64,000 nt of DNA from Paenibacillus taihuensis (GTDB lineage: Bacteria; Bacillota; Bacilli; Paenibacillales; Paenibacillaceae): positions 1 through 64,000 of the forward strand of contig NZ_QTTN01000002.1 in the NCBI RefSeq assembly GCF_003386535.1, given 5' to 3'. The notes under the pieces were generated by a model that did not search any database, was not told where the DNA came from, and was given only the letters and a program-made list of their open reading frames with translations. Position 1 is the first letter of the stretch. The number at the start of each line of letters is the position of its first letter. Shown in pieces: positions 59,800-64,000 of this stretch. The position numbers were made by a program, and so were the translations under genes.

Positions 59800-60681
59800 C
59801 TACAAAACTCCTTCTCTCATGCCGATCCAGCTTGCCATTCTTCCAGTAGCTCCGCCTTCCATTCGGTGTGAGTAGAAGTGCGTCGTGGAGCAGCCGGTAC
59901 ACCACTCTGAACATTCGATATGGCTCGGCAAAATTCCTGCTTTTATCATAATCTGTCGGTTCAATTCTTTCAAGTTTATCCGAGCTTTTCCTGCAGTGGT
60001 CGGATGTACCAGCGCAGATTCATCGAGATTCAGCGCCTGAATGATCGGCTTCACCCGGTCAAGAACGACGTCGTCGACCTCGTAGCAGCAAATGTCGATC
60101 GACGGACCGATCGCACCGCGAATTGTGGCAGGATCGCAGCCGAAATTCGACGTCATCGTTTGGGTCGTCTTGCGCGCAATTTCGAGCACCGTACCTTTCC
60201 AGCCCGCATGTGCCAGCGCAACGACCTCCCGTACAGGATCGTAAAAATAGAGCGGCACGCAATCTGCATAGAACGAGGTCAGCAGCACATTCTTCTGATC
60301 CGTAATGAGTGCATCCGTATCTTGCAGCGCACTAGAACGGCTTTCCTTGCCTTTGCCTCTGTCTTCCTCACGGACAACATGCACATGGCTGCCATGTATC
60401 TGTTCTGCGCAAGTCCATGCCTCAAACGGCCAGCCAAGCGTTTCTGCAATGAGCTCACGGTTGCGAATGACATGCTCGTCGGCGTCGCCAACATGCAGCC
60501 CGCAGTTGAGCGATCCCCAAGGCGCAGTGCTTACGCCGCCGCTTCGGCCTGTGAAGCCTGCCGTCAATCCTTCGAACTGATTCGTCCAATTAGACAATAT
60601 AAAAAGCGAAGGCTTCTTCGCTGTATGTTCCTCTGATCCTGACTCTGACTGTGAAGTACTCATTTGTACAAATGGTTCCAT
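59800..60681 (-). CDS. pgeF: Laccase-domain purine nucleoside phosphorylase / PgeF (YlmD)
   Basis: The 293-residue protein has the DUF152 zinc-binding set: EQIHGSHVHVV, TSFYADCVPLYFYDP and VALAHAGWKGTVLEIA, then AIGPSIDICCYEV. Relatives cleave purine nucleosides, and E. coli PgeF (YfiH) edits peptidoglycan precursors. It is located between ylmC and yggS in the division cluster. The start follows GAGGTGA at twelve bases; an ATG six codons in is an alternative. Confidence 0.92.
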   Translation of the reverse strand: MEPFVQMSTSQSESGSEEHTAKKPSLFILSNWTNQFEGLTAGFTGRSGGVSTAPWGSLNCGLHVGDADEHVIRNRELIAETLGWPFEAWTCAEQIHGSHVHVVREEDRGKGKESRSSALQDTDALITDQKNVLLTSFYADCVPLYFYDPVREVVALAHAGWKGTVLEIARKTTQTMTSNFGCDPATIRGAIGPSIDICCYEVDDVVLDRVKPIIQALNLDESALVHPTTAGKARINLKELNRQIMIKAGILPSHIECSEWCTGCSTTHFYSHRMEGGATGRMASWIGMREGVL

Positions 60682-60774
60682 AATTGTCTTGTCTCACCTC
60701 AAAAATCAGTTTACCATGCAAGCAGCCCTCCATGCGAGCACCATGGCCCATTCGGAAGGCTGCCTGACTTTAGT

Positions 60775-60810
60775 CTTTGATTGCTTTGATTGTTTTGATT
60801 GCTTTGACTA
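60775..60810 (-). repeat. Four 9-bp tandem repeats at the ylmC stop
   Basis: On the + strand: CTTTGATTG, CTTTGATTG, TTTTGATTG, CTTTGACTA. The last unit contains the ylmC stop codon. It looks like a slippage repeat. Confidence 0.85.
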
Positions 60811-61083
60811 ACGTACCTGCACGTCTTCCTCTTCCGCACGGTACACCTTCGCATCATCAATACGTACAAGCACGACATCCGTTCCGATCTTCACAATGTT
60901 CCGCCAAGGGATAATGACATCGGTACCGCCGCCGAACAATCCGAAGAAACGGGAATAATTCGGAACGACGATCGAATCGATCCGTCCTTGCCGCAAATCC
61001 AGCTCCAAATCGCTAACCTGCCCAAGCTTACGGCCGTCCACAATGTTAATGACGTCTTTCGTTTGAAAATCCGAAATTTTCAT
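60808..61083 (-). CDS. YlmC/YmxH family sporulation protein (PRC-barrel)
   Basis: The product is about 91 residues, a PRC-barrel protein (MKISDFQTKDVINIVDGRKL then GQVSDLELDLRQGRIDS). The ATG at 61083 has GGTGA nine bases upstream; a GTG two codons earlier is possible. It follows sigG and precedes pgeF as in Bacillus ylmC. Annotated as sporulation-linked; function unknown. Confidence 0.88.
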   Translation of the reverse strand: MKISDFQTKDVINIVDGRKLGQVSDLELDLRQGRIDSIVVPNYSRFFGLFGGGTDVIIPWRNIVKIGTDVVLVRIDDAKVYRAEEEDVQVR

Positions 61084-61202
61084 ACTCACCGTTCACCACG
61101 CTTCCAATAGGGCTGGATTCACCAGAAAAAAGCCTCTGATATTACTATATGTGCCTACTGGGCAAAATGTCCTGCTTGGCAGTAAATAAGCTTCCGCGCA
61201 AT

Positions 61203-61230
61203 AAAAAAACGGCGCTCTTGGCGCCGTTTT
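61203..61230 (-). terminator. Terminator of sigG
   Basis: On the minus strand AAACGGCGC, CAAG, GCGCCGTTT, then TTTTATTGCGC. Twenty bases after the sigG stop. Confidence 0.9.
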
Positions 61231-61250
61231 CGCATATGGTCTATTAAGTT

Positions 61251-62033
61251 TTAAGTTTTAACATGCTTCTGCATCTGCTGTATGGCTGACTTCTCCAGTC
61301 GGGACACTTGTGCTTGTGAAATGCCGATCTCGTCGGCAACTTCCATCTGGGTTTTCCCTTCGAAGAAACGCATGGACAGAATCATTTTTTCGCGTTCATT
61401 TAACTTGTGCATCGCTTCTCTCAGCGCAATTTCCTCGATCCACGATACATCCTTGTTTTTATCATCGCTAATTTGATCCATAACATAGATGGGATCTCCC
61501 CCATCATGATAAATCGGTTCGAACAATGATACCGGGTCTTGAATGGCATCAAGCGCAAAGACGACATCCTCTTTCGGAACGTTCAGCGCTTCGGAAATTT
61601 CAAAAATCGTCGGCTCCCTTGAGTTTTTGTTTGTTAAGCTGTCGCGCACCTGCAGTGCCTTATACGCTATATCCCGCAAGCTGCGCGATACGCGAATCGG
61701 GTTGTTATCCCTTAAGTAACGGCGGATTTCGCCGATAATCATCGGAACAGCATAGGTCGAAAACTTAACATTCTGACTGAGATCGAAATTGTCGATTGCT
61801 TTCATGAGGCCGATGCAGCCGACTTGGAATAAATCGTCGACGAATTCCCCACGGTTGTTAAACCGTTGAATCACACTAAGCACGAGTCTCAAGTTGCCAT
61901 TGACTAATTTCTCTCTTGCTGCCCACTCATTTTGTGTTTGCAATGCGGTAAACAGCTCGCGCATTTCCGCATTCGTGAGGACGGGCAGTTTCGCGGTATC
62001 CACTCCACAAATCTCGACTTTGTTTCGGGTCAA
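61251..62033 (-). CDS. sigG: RNA polymerase sporulation sigma factor sigma-G
   Basis: With the TTG start at 62033 the protein is 260 residues, the length I recall for B. subtilis SigG. The family-specific N-terminus TRNKVEICGVDTAKLPVL is intact. Region 2 has DDLFQVGCIGLMKAIDNFDL with FSTYAVPMIIGEIRRYLRD; region 4.2 has MRFFEGKTQMEVADEIGISQ then AQVSRLEKSAI. It directs late forespore genes. GGGAGG lies eight bases before TTG. A hairpin abuts this ribosome binding site. The gene upstream is not sigE but a transport-type gene. Confidence 0.97.
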   Translation of the reverse strand: MTRNKVEICGVDTAKLPVLTNAEMRELFTALQTQNEWAAREKLVNGNLRLVLSVIQRFNNRGEFVDDLFQVGCIGLMKAIDNFDLSQNVKFSTYAVPMIIGEIRRYLRDNNPIRVSRSLRDIAYKALQVRDSLTNKNSREPTIFEISEALNVPKEDVVFALDAIQDPVSLFEPIYHDGGDPIYVMDQISDDKNKDVSWIEEIALREAMHKLNEREKMILSMRFFEGKTQMEVADEIGISQAQVSRLEKSAIQQMQKHVKT

Positions 62034-62046
62034 CGTGATTACCTCC

Positions 62047-62079
62047 CAAGGAGAAACATTAATGTTCAGTATCTCCTTG
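62047..62079 (-). promoter_or_regulatory. Hairpin abutting the sigG ribosome binding site
   Basis: On the minus strand CAAGGAGA pairs with TCTCCTTG, enclosing the 12-bp palindrome AACATTAATGTT. The stem ends at the first base of the GGGAGG that serves the TTG start. An AAGGAG inside the stem is hidden, and ATG-TTT-CTC-CTT-GGG-AGG-TAA within it would be a six-codon leader frame. It may hold down sigG translation. Confidence 0.6.
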
Positions 62080-62153
62080 CCCCCCCAATTTATTCTTAGG
62101 TTCGACAAGAAGAAACATTAGTCGCAGAACTGCTCTGCAATGAAAACGCAAAC

Positions 62154-62180
62154 AAGCCCCTGGCTGTCTGCCGGGGGCTT
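62154..62180 (-). terminator. Terminator after the 62197 gene
   Basis: AAGCCCCCGG pairs with CCAGGGGCTT (minus strand) around CAGACAG, then GTTTGCGTTTTC. It separates this gene from sigG. Confidence 0.8.
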
Positions 62181-62196
62181 GCGTTAACGGTTTATT

Positions 62197-63414
62197 TTAT
62201 TTTGCAAGATACATCGAATACACATGGAGCTGTTTCAGAAGCTCTGTTCGCTTCGCGCTTTGCTCATTAATATCTATTGCGCCGGTGTAAATAACCTTGC
62301 CTTGCTTCAGATCGGCAATATACAGTTTCATCGCGTCGCCGTCTTTACTTGTCATATACAATCGGTCGCCATAGACAAGGGTGTTCGCAGCCGGTCCTGT
62401 TGGAATGGTGAAGTTTCGTATTGCTTGGTCTTTCATGCCGTATAGGTTTATCGTTGTTCCCGCTTCGTCTCCGCGAACCTCTACAATCTGACCGCCTGAG
62501 AAGAAGACTTGCATGGCTTCTGACTGAGCAGAATCAGCGCTGCTGTGCGATTTGAAAGCCGGTACTTCCTGCGATTTTCCTGTTTCCAGGTTGTACGTAT
62601 AGATCACTTGCTCCATGCTTGGCGTAAACTCGTTGCCATCTTTATCTTTAGCGACTTTCAAAGTCGTCTGCTGGTACACAAGCGATTCCGAAGGAGCTGT
62701 AATTTGCGAGGACGGAATGATATTGTAGCTGATTACTTTTCCATCATCCGTCCGCTCTTCAGCAAACAATACACGGTCATCCGCGATGCTCTTGTTGCTC
62801 AAGTCGATCGTATAATCATGAATCTCCTGTGCCTGCCGATTTGGATCGTTGGCAACCGCTTTGTTCATATTGTAGGTAATGAGATGCAGCGTTTGTCCTT
62901 TTACCTGGACATCGGCTGTATTGACCCAGCTGTACAGCTCCTGCTTCGGCAGCGCTGCTGTAAAGCTCGTTTTGTCCTTCGTTTTCAAGTCCAGTACGGA
63001 TACGTTCAATTTGTAATTCCGATTATTATAATCGTTGCCGCTTTTCACGTCGGCATATGCCAGCACCTGCCCGTCTTGATAGAAACCGTTGTACGTTTTC
63101 TTCCCGCGCATGAAGTTTTTGTGTTTTTTCATCATCAACTGCAGTTCAGGGCTGTACTTGAACATCTCATTCGAGAGGAATGAGTCAAAGAACGATCTTT
63201 CTTGGAAATACAGGCTTCCCTTCGCAGTAATCTCAAGCCTACCGTCTTTCTTCGAATCTGCTTCAAGTACGACCGCTTTCGCCTCGTTGTCATCACCGGA
63301 AACGGTTAGAAGCTTATATTCCGGAAAGCTCCTTGCAGCCGCCGACACATAGTACGTGCTCACACACCCTATGATGAAGACGACGAGCAGAATGGAGAAC
63401 CAATAGCGTTTCAT
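62197..63414 (-). CDS. Membrane-anchored hypothetical protein linked to an ABC-2-like permease
   Basis: The 405-residue product has an N-terminal membrane/signal segment (YWFSILLVVFIIGCVSTYYV; IIGC is lipobox-like) and an extracytoplasmic domain rich in beta strands (DGQVLAYADVKSGNDYNNRN, VYGDRLYMTSKDGDAMKLYI), reminiscent of a propeller or WD-like sensor. I do not recognise a named family. It starts 14 bases after the membrane protein gene upstream, so the two are one transcript. It probably sits outside the membrane as an accessory part of that transporter. GGAGG precedes the ATG. Confidence 0.65.
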   Translation of the reverse strand: MKRYWFSILLVVFIIGCVSTYYVSAAARSFPEYKLLTVSGDDNEAKAVVLEADSKKDGRLEITAKGSLYFQERSFFDSFLSNEMFKYSPELQLMMKKHKNFMRGKKTYNGFYQDGQVLAYADVKSGNDYNNRNYKLNVSVLDLKTKDKTSFTAALPKQELYSWVNTADVQVKGQTLHLITYNMNKAVANDPNRQAQEIHDYTIDLSNKSIADDRVLFAEERTDDGKVISYNIIPSSQITAPSESLVYQQTTLKVAKDKDGNEFTPSMEQVIYTYNLETGKSQEVPAFKSHSSADSAQSEAMQVFFSGGQIVEVRGDEAGTTINLYGMKDQAIRNFTIPTGPAANTLVYGDRLYMTSKDGDAMKLYIADLKQGKVIYTGAIDINEQSAKRTELLKQLHVYSMYLAK

Positions 63415-63428
63415 TCGTTGTTAACCTC

Positions 63429-64000
63429 CTATACCGAAATCTTCTTATTGATCAAGATGAAGCTTATCAGGAGTGACATAGCGCCGATGAGAATGGCAAT
63501 AACGAACTCGATCGTGAACAGCTCTGACGGATACAAGTAATCGTAGTTGTCACGGTTCGTGATCAAGTATGGTGCCGCCATGAGCAGAATTGCGATGCCG
63601 ATGTAAATCAGTCCAGCAACAATACCTTTCAATCGATAGCTGCGCTCCAGCAGGATGGCCGTGAACAAGACGATAACGAACACCGCACCGCCGCCGTACC
63701 ATAAAACAAACTCTGTGAAGTTGCTTGGAATGAGGATTCGCAGCAACGAGTGACTTTGGACGATGGTCATCATAGACTCCGCATCTCCTCTTAAGACAGG
63801 ATCGATAACTGACTGATACAAGCTCTGCAGAAGCGGCAGAATAAGTATCTGGAACGAAACGAGCCCCAGTACGAATAGTAGAATAGCGCTTAGCTTAGCT
63901 AGATACATATTCCGTCTTTCTGTCGGCAGCATCAGCAGCCGATATATAAACATGTTTTTGCCTGTCCATTCTCGATACCAAATGAAGAAGATATACAGTG
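63429..64000 (-). CDS. Partial integral membrane protein, ABC-2 permease-like (5' end outside window)
   Basis: The frame stays open beyond the ATG at 63953 to the window edge (codons give FFIWYREWTGKNMFIYRLL), so the gene starts outside. The visible part of about 190 residues has a cytoplasmic motif (RLLMLPTERRNMYLAKLSAI) and at least four helices (LLFVLGLVSFQILILPLLQS, FVIVLFTAILLE, GIVAGLIYIGIAILLMAAPYL, EFVIAILIGAMSLLISFIL). The pattern resembles ABC-2 type permeases whose ATPase would lie further right. Confidence 0.7.
   Translation of the reverse strand, partial: LYIFFIWYREWTGKNMFIYRLLMLPTERRNMYLAKLSAILLFVLGLVSFQILILPLLQSLYQSVIDPVLRGDAESMMTIVQSHSLLRILIPSNFTEFVLWYGGGAVFVIVLFTAILLERSYRLKGIVAGLIYIGIAILLMAAPYLITNRDNYDYLYPSELFTIEFVIAILIGAMSLLISFILINKKISV

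Overview
The window looks like chromosomal DNA of a spore-forming member of the Paenibacillaceae (Paenibacillus or a close relative). The evidence is the sigG–ylmC–pgeF–yggS–sepF–yggT–ylmH–divIVA–ileS order, a pyrR-led pyrimidine operon, dapL-type lysine synthesis, S-layer-homology and FIMAH-type surface proteins, AGGAGG ribosome binding sites, frequent TTG/GTG starts and a T-box leader. The genus is inferred; there is no 16S gene here. Almost every gene is on the minus strand; the exceptions are the L,D-transpeptidase, the SLH protein and the YlyA-like gene.

Layout, left to right. (1) 0.3-5.4 kb: cell-wall and housekeeping genes (NlpC/P60 lipoprotein, L,D-transpeptidase, SLH/PrcB protein, radical SAM protein, ung, a DUF402 protein). 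(2) 5.4-9.4 kb: a stand-alone trpB bracketed by an intact DUF402 gene and a decayed second copy of its 3' end, followed by a strikingly AT-rich 669-codon gene with a PD-(D/E)XK nuclease-like motif, probably acquired by transfer. (3) 9.4-18 kb: a chemoreceptor and a 2282-residue secreted modular beta-helix/lectin protein. (4) 18-27.4 kb: a probable operon for import of a carbohydrate-like compound (ABC ATPase, two permeases, binding lipoprotein) followed by two PHP-family hydrolases, a DeoR regulator, a MATE exporter and a calcineurin-like phosphoesterase. (5) 27.6-28 kb: tRNA-fMet, tRNA-Ile2 and tRNA-Leu(UAA). (6) 28-35.5 kb: a five-gene operon resembling a MacAB/Lol-type exporter (two ATPases, membrane-fusion lipoprotein, one very large FtsX-type permease) that also carries a solute-binding lipoprotein; one ATPase has a C-terminal AbrB-like domain. 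(7) 35.6-38.5 kb: a NatA-like ABC-2 transporter preceded by what looks like a ykkC-class riboswitch with a terminator. (8) 38.4-40.1 kb: DUF4097 and DUF2089 genes. (9) 40.1-49.2 kb: pyrR-B-C-carA-carB-pyrF-pyrE, without pyrK/pyrD. (10) 49-56.9 kb: dapL, rluD, lspA, ylyA-like, a DUF5665 gene and ileS (IleS2 type) under a T-box. (11) 56.9-64 kb: the divIVA-to-sigG cell division/sporulation cluster, then a lipoprotein-like unknown and a partial membrane protein running off the end.

How the genes fit together: the pyr operon makes UMP from glutamine, bicarbonate and aspartate under PyrR control, with the dihydroorotate dehydrogenase step encoded elsewhere. The right end is the conserved Firmicute division and forespore-sigma block. 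The accessory regions (AT-rich nuclease gene, giant surface protein, the two transporter operons) are the least explained. No single region can be proved from sequence alone to be a new system. The best candidates are the AT-rich nuclease-like gene, the ABC-ATPase/AbrB fusion with its operon, the phosphoesterase-rich transport operon, and a recurring nested-hairpin terminator element found three times.
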